The notes under the pieces: generated by a model
Database searches by the model: none
What the model was told of the DNA's origin: nothing
Seen by the model: the letters and a program-made list of their open reading frames with translations, nothing else
Program-made: the position numbers and the translations under genes
In this document: positions 10,500 to 21,417 of the stretch, in pieces
How the letters are laid out: every line of letters starts with the position of its first letter
Position numbering within the stretch: the stretch's first letter is position 1
Source of the DNA: Rhizoclosmatium globosum
Taxonomy: Eukaryota > Chytridiomycota > Chytridiomycetes > Chytridiales > Chytriomycetaceae
Length of the DNA: 64,000 nucleotides
Reading direction: 5' to 3'
NCBI GenBank assembly: GCA_002104985.1
Contig: MCGO01000001.1
Location: forward strand, 868,001-932,000

Positions 10500-12082
10500 A
10501 TGCTTTCCCTCGCCCGTCTCACATCGCTGCCATCGCGCTTCTACTCAACCTCTGCGCTCCGTCCATTATCTTCCGCCGAAACCAAGATCACCCTCACCAA
10601 GGTCCAGAAGCCAATCCCGGCCAACAAGGACCTTGTCTTTGGAGCAACCTTCGCGGACCACATGCTCGAGATTGACTGGAACAACAAAACTGGTTGGGAC
10701 GCTCCAAAGATTCATCCATTTGGAAACCTGAGTCTGTCGCCAAGTTGTACCGTCTTCCACTACGGAATGGAGTGTTTCGAGGTGTGTGTTCTTTGAGGCG
10801 TCAGGGATATGATTAGGACTAGGCGCGTAGGTAGCTGCTGTTTGGCTACAGTTCAATCACTCAAAAGGAGTATGGAAGAACTGGGAGGTTTAGCGGATGT
10901 TGTTGATGCGGGGTGATACCAGTTCCGGCCCTTCCGAAGTCTGTGCACCCTACGCCACTGCCTATCTTCGCTAATACTTTGGAACGATAAACTAACTACT
11001 CTTTATTGTAGGGTATGAAAGCGTAAGTTGTGGGTCCCTCAACCGCATTTCGATTGACGTCACAGTGTCGAGATAAGATTAGAAAACGCGAACAACACCC
11101 ACTGGACAGTCACAATCAACGTTTGTGCTTTAAAGTTCAGCTCAGTTTGAACTCTTCCTCCCCTCTTTTCCCACTCAGAAATATGACTCTAACAACTCCA
11201 ATACAGCTACAAAGACAAGAATGGAACTATTCGTATGTTCCGTCCAGACATGAACATGAACCGTCTCCTCCGATCTTGCCAACGTCTTGCTCTCCCAGAG
11301 TTTGACAAGGCACAGTTGCTCGAATCCATCAAGAAGCTCCTTCTCGTCGACGAGCGATGGATTCCATCTGAGCGGGATACAGTTTATACCTCCGTCCAAC
11401 TGCCATCGGTACCCAGGAATCCCTCGGTGTCGGTCCTTCCAACCAGGCAAAGATTTTCGTCATCAACTGTCCTGTGGGTCCTTACTACAAGACTGGTTTC
11501 GCAGCTGTCAGCCTTGCTGCTACTTCAAACTACGTCAGAGCCTGGCCAGGAGGTACGGGTGACGCTAAGGTTGGAGGAAACTATGCTCCAGGAATTCGTC
11601 CTCAAGTCGAGGTTGCCCAAAAGGGTTACGCTCAGAACTTGTGGTTGTTTGGAGAGGAGGACTTCTTGACTGAGGTTGGAACCATGAACTTGTTTGTGTT
11701 CTGGAAGAACGCTGAGGGAGAGTTGGAACTCGTGACTCCTCCTTTGGACGGAACCATCTTGCCAGGAGTAACAAGAGACTCTATTTTGACTCTCGCTAAG
11801 CAGTGGGGAGAATTCAAGGTGAGCGAAAAGAAGGTTACCATGCCTCAATTGGTGGAGGCCTTGAAGGAGAAGCGTGTTGTTGAAATGTTTGGAGCTGGTA
11901 CTGCTGCTATTGTTAGCCCCATCAAGAACATCTTCTACAAAGGAACAGATTGGGCGATTCCATTGGATCCAAAGGACCCAAGCTCTCAGGCTGGTGCTTT
12001 GACCAAGAGATTCGCTGATACCATCATGGGTATTCAATACGGAGAGATCCCACACGAATGGTCTGTTGTTGTAAAGCCTTAA
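10500..12082 (+). CDS. BAT1: branched-chain amino acid aminotransferase, mitochondrial
   Basis: The N-terminus MLSLARLTSLPSRFYSTSAL is a typical mitochondrial presequence. Exons 10500-10781, 11012-11022 (only 11 bases) and 11207-12082 join in frame. Family marks: FGATFADHML, FRPDMNMNRL, SLYLRPTAIGTQ and VGPYYKTGF. The PLP lysine lies in TGDAKVGGNYAP, and GAGTAAIVSP near the end is the cofactor-binding turn. The fold-type IV enzyme moves the amino group between Leu/Ile/Val and 2-oxoglutarate. The frame slips at 11373 (GAGCGGGATAC); one extra G gives ERGYSLYLRPT as expected, so I read this as a lost base in a G-run. The 230-bp first intron is long for this window. Confidence 0.9.
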
Positions 12083-12144
12083 ATTGTGGAATAATTTGTT
12101 TCCAGTGTTCAATAAAGAAGATCTATTTCTTTTTATCAAATCAA

Positions 12145-12981
12145 ATGATTCGTCAACTCCTTCAACGCACAACTCGAGCCTCTTTCAACCTCCCAAGACC
12201 ATCATTTGGGCTCTCTCGATGTATTAGCACTTCGACTGGTACATTGTGTTTCTTACTACGCAACCCTGAACCGTGTATGCTCACCCTTTCCAAACCATCC
12301 AGTGACCCGCCACACCAACGCAACGAAGAAATTGAAGGAAGGAGAAGGGTAAATATAATAACATCTGTCGTAGGACCCTCACAGCTTTATGCTGATCAGT
12401 TTTTGCTCTTTCTCTACCCACATCAACCTAGATACGCTGTCACATACATCCTGCAAGATGGATCAAAGAAGACTGTATATGCTAAAGATGGATGGAACCT
12501 GTTGGATCTTGCTCATTCGAACAACATCGACTTGGAAGGTGAGAACTGGATTCATCCAAATCTCGGAGACTTAGTAATGCAGATGGGAAGTGCAACCTGA
12601 GCTTGCATTGAGTCAAAACCATGGCATATACGACGGACTACGATGAGATTATAATCGTGGTGTGGTGCAGGAACAGCTTATGATTGGCTCCGACACTCTC
12701 ATCCCAAAAACTGAACGCCACGTTCTTACTATTTCACAAATCAAGGTGCATGCGAAGCTTCCCTAGCCTGTTCCACATGCCACGTCATCATGGAACGCCC
12801 ATTCTATGACAAGCTGGCTGAACCAACGGATGAAGAGAACGATATGCTGGATTTGGCGTTTGGACTGACGGAGACTTCACGACTGGGGTGTCAGGTTGAA
12901 ATGTGCAAGGAATTGGACGGAATGACGATTCGCATCCCTAGTGCAAGTAGGAATATTAAGAACGAGAACATGAAGAAATGA
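12145..12981 (+). CDS. YAH1: mitochondrial adrenodoxin-type [2Fe-2S] ferredoxin
   Basis: The start [15 protein letters not shown] is Arg-rich like a matrix targeting signal. The core is [34 protein letters not shown], then after an intron (12539-12745) [14 protein letters not shown], and later TSRLGCQ. The four iron ligands follow C-x5-C-x2-C...C, the adrenodoxin pattern. Readable exons: 12145-12238, a middle exon ending at the donor near 12350, 12432-12538 and 12746-12981; the 5' part between 12239 and 12431 is the least certain. The protein passes electrons from ferredoxin reductase to Fe-S cluster assembly and heme A/coenzyme Q hydroxylation. It sits 60 bp behind the aminotransferase on the same strand. 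Confidence 0.88.
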
Positions 12982-13422
12982 AGGACTGAGTTGCATGCTT
13001 CAATAAATTAGTTGAGTACTTCTGTATGTTGGATTCTTATGCCAAAAGCGAATAACAATGGCAGCCATGAAAACAAAAGCAGGGTTGTGGCTGGAGGCTG
13101 TGGATTAGAAATGGCAGGCCTTATGTTCATCACTTTTGAATTCGTTTCAGTCCAGCAATAGTTAAAAAGCTCATATGGTAGAAGTGGAGCAATGAGTTTG
13201 ACGGCATCAAGAGTGATTGATCGCCAGAAGTACACAGATTAGTGAACGGAAAGAGGTTTCAGTTGAAGGAAAGACACACGGTGATGGGAGCTGGTCCGGA
13301 TTTTGTGATTTGCCCCTGAAATCACTTCAAGCCTCACTTTCCCCGCGTCGACAATGTTACTCTTGCAAGAATTGACTCTTGAACATCCACTGAAAACTCA
13401 AGTCAAACCTGTGCTGCCACTC
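12982..13422. other. intergenic, no gene seen
   Basis: Follows the ferredoxin stop; a possible poly(A) signal AATAAA lies at about 13002. The minus-strand frame at 13008-13235 has no recognisable feature. It presumably contains the promoter of the first small-protein gene. Confidence 0.4.
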
Positions 13423-13704
13423 ATGACTCCCGAACACTTCCTGCTTGAAACCCAAACACTGTTGCTCCAGTCCCAACCTCAACGCATCAAACCCCCTGGC
13501 ACAGATCCTAAACTACTCAAGGCTTTTCGGAGTTTCAAGTCTAGCTTGCGCAGTTATCTCCGGATACAAGGGTGGAGAGGATTGGAAGCGCGTCGACACT
13601 TTCTGGCCCTCTCTAGGAGTATGGGTCATGGACCAACAGGCCCAGCGCGGAAGTTCCGGAAACGTCTTGAATCGTCAGAGCTCTGCTATAGACACTGCCC
13701 TTGA
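13423..13704 (+). CDS. small basic protein, unrecognised family, copy 1
   Basis: About 93 residues, beginning MTPEHFLLETQTLLLQ. I chose this start because all copies begin M-[TN]-P-[ED]-x-[FY]-L; an upstream in-frame ATG at 13354 would add 23 residues. The core is FKSSLRSYLRIQGWRGLEAR then RHFLALSR, followed by a basic tail. No signal peptide, TM segment or known domain. The core should form two amphipathic helices with a positive face, and the RGLxARxxF half loosely recalls a calmodulin-binding IQ motif, which is only a guess. Six relatives lie within 8.3 kb. Confidence 0.6.
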   Translation: MTPEHFLLETQTLLLQSQPQRIKPPGTDPKLLKAFRSFKSSLRSYLRIQGWRGLEARRHFLALSRSMGHGPTGPARKFRKRLESSELCYRHCP

Positions 13705-14306
13705 ATATAACCGTTGCAAATGCTTACGAAATCAATATATCAAGTGATGTAGTGAAATCTGAACAGCACTTGTTCTGAATAGTTTATGAGCTTCTAACTC
13801 TTTTGTGTGATAAACTTTACTCCAATAAAGCGTCTCTTGTGCTATCAATGCCTCTTTTCGTTGGTCGTGCTGAGCATTTGATGACATAACAATGCATCAG
13901 GCCGAAAGGCTTGTCTGCCAAATCACCAAACAGCAAACAACACTGCCACACTTGTGGCTCTGGTTTTCTCATTTCGGCAGACATTTCGGCAAGCACGATC
14001 GAGCCCTTCACCTTGTTGTCACTGAGATTTGGTCTTGACAGAGAGATTCGTGACAGTCGAGCAAAACCAATTTCAGAGAGCTTCTCGATGAAATGATGAA
14101 CATTGGTAATTAGAACGAATTGTACTCACATCGCCTCTCTTTTTAATTCGAATGATGGTTCTGATGGTTGGGGCTTGAAAACAAGAAAACGCACATCAAT
14201 GGTTGTGTTGGATTTTTTTTTCCAGATTAGTGACGCACTTCCAAACAAAAAACCGAAGGACTGATTCACTGGATCTCTACTGGAATCGACAAAGCAAACC
14301 CGGGGG
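13705..14306 (-). other. possible leftward coding exons, unrecognised
   Basis: The minus strand at 13817-14098 gives an unbroken frame with a protein-like composition (IEKLSEIGFARLSRISLSRP, KVKGSIVLAEMSAEMRKPEP, VWQCCLLFGDLADKPFGLMH). It is preceded on that strand by a GTGAGT donor near 14132 with a TTCTAAT branch-like box, and a possible upstream exon (PTIRTIIRIKKRGD) at about 14135-14180. I do not recognise the product, and no start codon could be settled. It might be a real two- or three-exon gene between two small-protein genes, or chance. The rest of the stretch shows nothing. Confidence 0.3.
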
Positions 14307-14648
14307 ATGAATCCAGAGCAGTTTCTGCTGGAGACGCAATCACTGTTTCCTCCTTTGCTCAGCGTTAGTCAGCAAGCTGCTGCGGTACCCGCCAATGCAC
14401 ACCTTCTCTACGAAGTGTATGAGCGATTTAAGCATAGCCTTCGACAATACTTGCTCGTGAGGCGGATACGAGGGCTTAGAGCAAGAAAACATTTCCTCAG
14501 AGTCGCAAGAATCTTCTCTGGACAGCAACTATTGGTGGATTCACTCTCACGACGGAAACAATCACATCATTCATCAAATTCTGCGATACGGTTAGCGCTG
14601 TCGTGTACCAAGTATCCTCTATATGAAGTGGTGATACTGGATTCGTAG
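14307..14648 (+). CDS. small basic protein, unrecognised family, copy 2
   Basis: 113 residues in one exon, MNPEQFLLETQSLF at the start. An alanine-rich spacer follows, then the core YERFKHSLRQYLLVRRIRGL directly followed by RARKHFLRVARIF. The C-terminal third is Ser/Arg-rich (RRKQSHHSSNS) and not conserved. It is the cleanest copy of the family: full frame, no slips, canonical M-N-P-E-Q start. Function unknown; no export or membrane signal. Confidence 0.65.
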   Translation: MNPEQFLLETQSLFPPLLSVSQQAAAVPANAHLLYEVYERFKHSLRQYLLVRRIRGLRARKHFLRVARIFSGQQLLVDSLSRRKQSHHSSNSAIRLALSCTKYPLYEVVILDS

Positions 14649-14889
14649 ATTTCTTCAGCACAAGATGATGGGGCTTCTATATAAGAACATAATATTGTTA
14701 ATAAACGCTCTGCCTTGGTATGTACCATGAAAGTTGATTTGGTAAGCATAAATCAAGAAGTTTTCGTGACAAAAGACACTTCCGAGGGACGGATCTGTCG
14801 TCTCAGTAATCACAGTGCAAATAACAGAAAGACTGTTATATTTTTACTCTAAAGCAATGAGAAACATCGAGAAACAGCATGGGTTATGT

Positions 14890-16844
14890 TCAATCAAGCG
14901 ATGTTGCGGCAATCTTGACAGCTTTTCCAAGTTCAATGATTTCCTCCTCTTCGTCTTCGTCCAATTCATTCGCACCTCCAACAGCGTGTCCGTTACGATA
15001 GAAAAGTTCATACCCTTCATGGCGAGTTCCTTGATTTTTGTGAACTCAGAGCGAGAAAGCACTGCAGATCCATCAGGATCAGCGATTGAAAACACGTTAT
15101 CAATAATTTGGTCGCTCAATCCGTGTCCTTTCGCAGCAAGGGCGGCCTTCAATTCATCCTTGCTAACAACACCATCACCATTCTTGTCCAACTGGTCAAA
15201 GGACTCAGCAAAGAGCATATCGTGCCAGATACCGAGGCAAAAGTGACTGATGAGCACTTCTTTCAGACCAATAAATTCTCCATACGTGTAGTCCAAGTTT
15301 TGAGACTTTGCATAAGTGACGAGTGGCTCAATGTTTCCCAATCCAGCGACAACTTCGTGCAAAATGGCGACTTCGTACATTCTCTTCGGATCCAAAGGCG
15401 CGCCAAGAATAGAAGTGATAACATCCGTGTTTGGGTCGGTAATAATAGCATCACAAGTTTGGAAGTAGTTTCCGCTCTTCTTGACGCCTTCTTGATGGGC
15501 TGTCTTGCGGGAATAAATAATCATATCCTGAAGAACTTGGCCTGGAAGGTGCATGGTCATCATACCACAGTCGAAGGGAACTTCTTGCTCAAGATCCAAG
15601 TAAGTGAATTCCGTGACGTCAGGTGGGTAATCTTTGTTTGCACGAATCGATCCAGCCGTCACTAACGCGACCTCAGTCTTGAGAGCAGAACGCAGCAAGT
15701 TGCAGATGAAAATACCCATCGTAACTGGGCGAAGACGAATGTTCTTGCTGGATAGCGAAACACCAGGAGGATTTGCAGAGAACGGATTGACGTAAACTGG
15801 TAATGATCGATTCGTGCTTTTTAGCAACTTCGCCAATTTCTGGATTTTCTGGGTACTCGCTTGTATCTTTGAGTGTCACAGTAACAGATGGCTTGGCGAC
15901 GCCGTCCTGCCAAGTAACATCGATAATCGCGAATTTAATGGCATCCATGCCCGTCTTGATGACCTGCGAGTCTTGGAAGGTTTCATGGTACACGTCGTGG
16001 TCATGGCCGCCAAGGATAATTGGGAATAAGTTGGTTTTCGCCAAGTCTCGGTCCAAGGGCATTTCCTGGTGTGTCAATGGAATCACCAAATCGATTCCTT
16101 GCTCAGTGAACTCCTGAGATAAGGACACGGCCGTTTCTTTAAGCGGTAGGATGGTTGATTTTCCGAATGGACCAGGCTTGAAGGATGTCAACACATTTGT
16201 GCAGAGACCAATTAAAGCCACCTTCTTGGAACCGACGTTTAGAATAACGCGAGGAACCACCTGTAATATATCGCATTAATGCATTTCGCATAGACTCCGT
16301 TCATACCTTCTCCTTGTTCTTCTCATCAATTGGCATTGCAGGGATATTGGAGTTGATCCAAGTGAACTTTGATTGAGCAATACGGGCATTCAAAGTGGGG
16401 ATGTCGAAATCGTCTTCGTGGTTTCCAAAGCAGACATACTCGACTGAGAGAAAGTGAGTTCATTTGCAGCACTAAATAATGGGCACAACATACCTCCAGT
16501 CATATTCAGGACATCGACCATGCCGAAGCCCTTGTCTAAACACTTTGCGGTTACTAAAACACTCGCTGTTATGCAAGATACATACCGAGGGCGCTCAATA
16601 AGCTGGGCGAGATGAAATCGCCAGGCAGAGTGATGATAGAAAGATCAGCAGTGCACTTGGCAGACTCTTGCTTGATTGCCTCTTTGAATCGCCCAAGGTT
16701 CTTGAGGATGTACACATCGTTGACTGTGTAGATACGCAGAGTTGTGGCGCTCTTTGGAGGAGCATCAATTACTTCAATTGGTTTGCTTGAAGGAGGAGCA
16801 GTCCGCTCAGAGTCTTGTTTGGCAGCGCAATTCACGTTTCCCAT
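14890..16844 (-). CDS. 5'-nucleotidase-like metallophosphatase with C-terminal EF-hands
   Basis: The start MGNVNCAAKQ is a consensus for N-myristoylation plus palmitoylation, so the protein is probably membrane-tethered without a signal peptide. Metallophosphatase motifs: TLPGDFISPS, YVCFGNHEDDFD (N-H-E), PLTHQ and ILGGHDHD (G-H-x-H). The 5'-nucleotidase C-domain follows (VTAGSIRANKDYPP, TYLDLEQEVPF, YTYGEFIGLK). After it comes a canonical EF-hand loop DKNGDGVVSKDE and a second, looser one (DPDGSAVLSRSE), then an acidic tail. The N-terminal third holds about three short introns (16260-16590). One-base slips near 15815 and 14990 must be bridged; with the second repaired the stop is at 14890. 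Expected to dephosphorylate nucleotides or a related phosphoester under calcium control. Confidence 0.75.
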
Positions 16845-17548
16845 TGAAGTGTGTCAAGGTAGATAGCAGAGAGAGTTTTGAAGGAACTTTTGTTCAGACA
16901 CAGAAATTGGCGGGGGGCTTGTGAAAACAATGCATCCCTCTTTATGTCCTGCAGTATGATCGCATTTAATCTATCGTGACCGATTCTTGTATGACATGAT
17001 GTCGGATGCAGATTGTATTGTGGCTCATTGTGGCTATTGTGGCTCAACATTGAGATAATTGCGTTCAGAACAAAACAATAGTGATATTTAACCACTATAT
17101 CATGGAAATACTGATATGCAGAAGGATCCAGTTGATATAAGTCGAAGTTACGAGAATAAGCTCAACCTGAGAAGCTCAATCGTTGGGTACAACTATACGA
17201 TTCTTATTCGGACTGGGTCAACTTTTCAGCAGAGGGTGTTCTCATACTCAATGCTTTTTGATCACATCAACAATAAGAATTTCATGACTTCGGGTAAGAA
17301 TCAGTGAAGAAGTTGACAACTTCGTAATCCCTGTACTTAGTGCACCTGAATTACTTCATTGGCGGATGGTGAACAAGAATTAACAAGTTGAAGGCTATGA
17401 ATAACCAGGCTGCAACCAAATGTTGCTATCAACAATTCGGTGATGGAGACTCAAATTTAAGGCAAGTTGAATGGCTTTCGTTCGCACACGTCTTTTGACA
17501 ATTTCAGTCAGGTGCTCATAGGGTCCGGCCCCCCTTAATTTTTCATTG
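16845..17548. other. intergenic, no gene seen
   Basis: 700 bases between the leftward 5'-nucleotidase-like gene and the rightward third small-protein gene, hence two promoters. A tandem fragment 'tggctcattgtggctattgtggctca' is visible at about 17019-17046. No frame carries a recognisable domain. Confidence 0.4.
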
Positions 17549-17992
17549 ATGAATTCAATACAACGCATGACACCCGACCAGTTTCTCAAGGAGCTGCAAA
17601 CACTGCTTCCTCAGCCCGAATACGCACATCCCCCAACTTCCGTCGACATGCTGCTTCAAAAATCATTCGAAGACTTTAAGTCAAGTCTTCGGAAGTACTT
17701 GCAGGAAAAACGGATGAGAGGATTAGATGCTCGACGACAATTTCTTCGGACATCAAGGAATTTCCGTAGAGGTGGAGGGGTGTTGCAGAAACGGAAGGAA
17801 GAGACGTTGTTTCCCATTGCTCCCAGACACATCTTTCAACAAGACCGACTTGCCCGACTGAGCTTTCTGGATTCAAAAGAAAAGTCCGGTTTAGCTATCA
17901 GTGAGACGCAGAGGGTAGCTGAAATTGAGAAGAGGTACGAAATTGTGTCGGACTCTGACTTGATGACAAGAGAACATTTGCTTTCTGTGTGA
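17549..17992 (+). CDS. small basic protein, unrecognised family, copy 3
   Basis: Starts at 17549 (MNSIQR-MTPDQFLKELQTLL) or at the family start 17567. The core is FEDFKSSLRKYLQEKRMRGL directly followed by DARRQFLRTSRNFRR. This is the longest copy: about 70 extra residues of charged, non-conserved tail run to the stop at 17990-17992. One exon, no frame slip. Function unknown. It lies 700 bp from the 5'-nucleotidase-like start, in the opposite orientation. Confidence 0.62.
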   Translation: MNSIQRMTPDQFLKELQTLLPQPEYAHPPTSVDMLLQKSFEDFKSSLRKYLQEKRMRGLDARRQFLRTSRNFRRGGGVLQKRKEETLFPIAPRHIFQQDRLARLSFLDSKEKSGLAISETQRVAEIEKRYEIVSDSDLMTREHLLSV

Positions 17993-18515
17993 TTACCTGT
18001 CGTCTTAACAACAGCTATTTATAATAATTCGCGGCAAAAGATCGCAATAAATGTATATGTAATGCTTGTTACTTTGATACATCTGGTTTTCCCTGAAGCG
18101 CCCAACCCCAATCAGACTGAGATCTCTTGCAAACTCAGTGAACGAATAATCGTATGAATGAGAGTAGCGACGACCTATTCGATTTCTGTACAATCTGATA
18201 ATACGGCGATAGGACAAGAAACCGCGTGCTGAGGCCTCGCCCCTCCTCTGCTCAATCTCTGACAAATGAATCCACAAATTTCTGGAGATAAGACGAGCTC
18301 TGGAGATCCGAGAAACTCATTACGGATCATCAAAATGCTCCTATCAACGACTCAAGTCAGTTGATTTGACACAATGCGAGAAACCTATTATGCACAACGA
18401 ATTCGTGGTAAGTGCAATAACGGGCTTGCCTGCTTTGACTGTCAACGCAAAAAGTGCCCGAATTGCATCACCACAAAAGTTCACATCATCTCATCAACAG
18501 CTGCACCAAAAAATC
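17993..18515. other. intergenic, no firm gene
   Basis: A minus-strand frame at 18005-18277 extends to about 18330 and is Arg-rich (EASARGFLSYRRIIRLYRN). I could not align it convincingly with the small-protein family, and the start is unclear. Otherwise nothing seen. Confidence 0.35.
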
Positions 18516-18869
18516 ATGTCAGCAACACCCACCGACCTCAATCAATACCTCCTTGAAACGCAATCGTTATTCCAGCAATCACAGGGCGAGTCATGCGCTG
18601 ACAGCACTCGCCAGCTGCATCAGGTGTTTGGCGATTTCAAGTGCAGCCTTCGTGAGTACCTGAGCTCCAGAAGTGTCCGTGGTCTCGATGCCCGAAAGCA
18701 TTTCATGCGAGCTGCGCGCAAGTTCAATGAGCGGTACGGCGCGGTGGCTCCAAGACACAGGTACCCGCAAGAAAGGCCAGCGCCCTATCCATTGAAACAA
18801 CCAGCTACTTTTGGCTATTTATTCCACTGTCTCCAGCCCCGTTTGTACCTTGCACCGATATTTGGTTGA
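18516..18869 (+). CDS. small basic protein, unrecognised family, copy 4
   Basis: The start at 18516 (MSATPTDLNQYLLETQSLFQ) matches the family N-terminus; the same frame is open 50 codons further upstream. Core: FGDFKCSLREYLSSRSVRGL directly followed by DARKHFMRAARKF. The tail is Pro/Arg/Tyr-rich. One exon without slips. Last of the four rightward copies; those beyond it are leftward and belong to the duplicated EF-Ts units. Confidence 0.62.
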   Translation: MSATPTDLNQYLLETQSLFQQSQGESCADSTRQLHQVFGDFKCSLREYLSSRSVRGLDARKHFMRAARKFNERYGAVAPRHRYPQERPAPYPLKQPATFGYLFHCLQPRLYLAPIFG

Positions 18870-18995
18870 ATGTGTAGTCACTTGGAGATGACGAAACAAC
18901 AGACAGTTTTAATTTAGATAGTAATCCACGTTATCACATTAATATTTCTAATATCATTATATACCCGTAATAAAAACATATGCATTTGAAATAGG

Positions 18996-19171
18996 ATGGT
19001 ACGCGTAAGGGTAAAAAAGTTGATTCAAAAAGTTGCCCTTATTTGGTGTCTTCGAGAGTACCTGTGTGCCTCATTGACAAGATTAGAGGCTGGCCTGGGG
19101 CTCGTCCTAAAAACAACTCAAGATTCAAAAAAAAGCGTCTCAATTTCTAAGAGGTATAGCTCGGGCGTCAT
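18996..19171 (-). pseudogene. dead copy of the small basic protein
   Basis: On the minus strand an ATG at 19171 begins MTPELYLLEIETLFFES, the family N-terminus, then meets a stop. Further on, other frames give scattered family-like residues (SRRHQIRATF). The core cannot be read through. It sits in the same relative place to an EF-Ts fragment as copies 5 and 6, which supports the call. Confidence 0.5.
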
Positions 19172-19619
19172 GAATTGATTGGTTTAGTACAATTTGTGCA
19201 TTATGAACCTCCCGACAAAGGCCGGACCTTACCTGAAAACTAGGGTTCAAGAAAAGTCGCTGTTTTCATGGGCTTGATAGATCACCGAACTGATGGGAAG
19301 TAACTAAACCTGTTATTTCCAAATGGCTTGGGAACGCTCGCAACAATATAACATTGCAGAAATGTCAATGTAGTGCATGGATTGCAAAAATTGAAACTCC
19401 CTTCATAAACAATCAAAATGTGTTTTACCTCTTGCTGTACGCTCCATATATTCGGTCCAATTAAAAGTGCAAGTTCGACAATCCCAAGATAACGACAATA
19501 ATTACTTATCAGCAATTGTTAGAAATATTTGAGGATATTGCTGTTATCAGAAGTCTTTTCGTTTCAGAAGCGTCTTCCAGTTGTCAGTTTCTACAACTTA
19601 ATGACCACTTGACACGCCA

Positions 19620-19880
19620 GCGGAAATGATAGCGTAAGAGGTGCGGCAATCTTTTTAATTAAATCAGTGTCTCCGTTTGTGTATCCTTCCATATTGAATA
19701 CTTGACGACTAGACACAACATCCAAACGGCAATTCACGCACATGAATAGGCTCCATCATTTTGCAATCACCACATCCAAAACTTCGAGAAGCCAACCGCT
19801 ACCTGGTTTGCTCCTCGTGGCCTCTCGAATCAAACTGCCTCTACACCTGACTAGATTGCGCAACTAGAGCCGCTGAATTA
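19620..19880 (-). pseudogene. decayed EF-Ts fragment, duplicate A
   Basis: The nucleotide sequence here tracks the EF-Ts gene at 22530-22790 with many changes. For example 'gcggcaatctttttaattaaa' corresponds to 'agcaatctttcccatcaaatc', and the following stretch keeps the order of 'tgtatcc...ccatattgaatacttg...acacaacatcc'. No frame is open. It is the most decayed of the two partial copies, so the oldest or the least constrained. Confidence 0.6.
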
Positions 19881-20200
19881 AATCTGTAATGTGTGTTGTT
19901 CTGCGCGATGGGACACACTTTCTTGAATGAAGATGCGGTTGCCGCAAGATGCTTGTTCTGTAAACCTCATCCATAGAGCATCATTCTCGATAAAACAAAG
20001 GAAGCCAATATATCAACCTAAATTATTGACTCTTTATCTTGAAGGTGATGGACAGTGCTGTGATATGCGAGTCTGTTGGAGAATTTGACTGTGAATGATG
20101 GCGACAGATTCACAAAATACGAGAGAACCAAAACTGTCAATCAAGATTATATAATACATTTACTATCTTCACTAGCCAATATCATCACATTCACTATTCT

Positions 20201-20463
20201 TTACAGCAGCTCCCAGTCACCAAGTAACACAACTTGGAAATACGATGATTGTCGTCGACTCTGTCGCTCGAAACTCCTAGCCACTGTAAGATAATGTCTC
20301 CTCGCGACGGAGCATCCTACGCGCTTTATAGACAAATGTTGTCGTAAAGTGGACTTGAAATCTTTGAACACAGTGTCAAGTGACACACGTTTAAGAGAGA
20401 CCGCACTGTCGGAGAATCTAAAACAAGCGTTTGCACTTCTAACAGGAACTGCTCGGGCGTCAT
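20201..20463 (-). CDS. small basic protein, unrecognised family, copy 5
   Basis: The ATG at 20463 gives MTPEQFLLEVQTLVLDSPTV; the core in the next frame is FKDFKSTLRQHLSIKRVGCS then VARRHYLTVARSFERQ. One missing base near 20428 (a GG that would read GGG) separates the two; with it the product is about 87 residues. The RGL of the other copies is changed to VGC. Copy 6 slips at a similar place, so either both are assembly errors or both decayed. The EF-Ts-like fragment B begins about 540 bp upstream. Confidence 0.5.
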
Positions 20464-20999
20464 AGGTGGTTTGTGTGATTTAGCGGAATTTGTCTACAGT
20501 CTGACGAACTTTTTGCTGGCTTGGTTGATGAGATCCATCTAAAATTAGGGTTGGCTGCTTTCAATTGGTTCATTTCTTGACAGATCACCAAAACTGATAT
20601 GGAAACAACGCAATCTGCCATACGAATAACACTATTTATTCGCCAATTATATGATGTTGCTGAGTTGACAAAGAAAGGCTCAGATACACATCCTTTAATG
20701 AATTGTAAGCAATATTTCTGTTCAGTGATTTGTTTTCCAAACCAAGATTCAGCCACCTTACTCAGCGTTATCACACATGTGGAGATGAGAGGAACATTCG
20801 TAAGTATGATTATAAATACATGAATGAGTAAGCAACCAAACCTCTTACTTAATATAACAAGTTGACTTTCTCTAGGTCCAGTACCTATCAAAGAGGTTGC
20901 TTTGGTTCAAGCTAAATGACGCAATGATACAATTCCAAACTCAAGCAATAGTGATACCTAGTTTAATCTTTCGAAAGTAAATACAGCTTCTACGGCTAA

Positions 21000-21215
21000 A
21001 TCAAGTTTTCAGAACGATTCTGGTGACAGGGAAAAGAGTTGAAAGAAACAGGAACAGCAATCTTTCCCATCAAATAAATAACACCATCCGTGTGTCTTCC
21101 ACACCGAACAATCGCATCAATGTTGGAAATATTGCAAACAAAGACCTGAAGCACACGAATATTCTCGCAATTGCATCCCTCTGTTTCACATCGCATCCAA
21201 ATCTTAACCTAACAA
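21000..21215 (-). pseudogene. EF-Ts fragment, duplicate B
   Basis: The minus-strand frame reads CENIRVLQVFVCNISNIDAI, RCGRHTDGVIYLMGKIAVPV, plainly the same stretch as GENIRVRRIFVSDVATSDAS, RYGGYTHGGSDLMGKIAALV in the EF-Ts gene. It has no start, no N-terminal UBA part and no C-terminal part, and is therefore a truncated duplicate. Less decayed than fragment A. Confidence 0.7.
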
Positions 21216-21417
21216 CCCACTTGCAACTACTCTGAGAAATCTAACCACCTTGCCGGCCGCTGAACGAAAAGCCAAAATTCCATATGCCAGCCGGATATAC
21301 ACACTAGAAATCAAGAAGTCGCCAGGAATAATTAGATCCGCAATCTTCAAACCCAGCTAACCGTGGCCCATTCATTATACATAATGTAAATAATATATTA
21401 AACCTTAATACATAATG

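Noticed and set aside
18005..18330. Arg-rich leftward frame that might be another small-protein copy
   Set aside because: Lacks the M-T-P-E-Q start and the F-K-x-S-L-R block; only a weak resemblance around one A-R-x-x-F-L.
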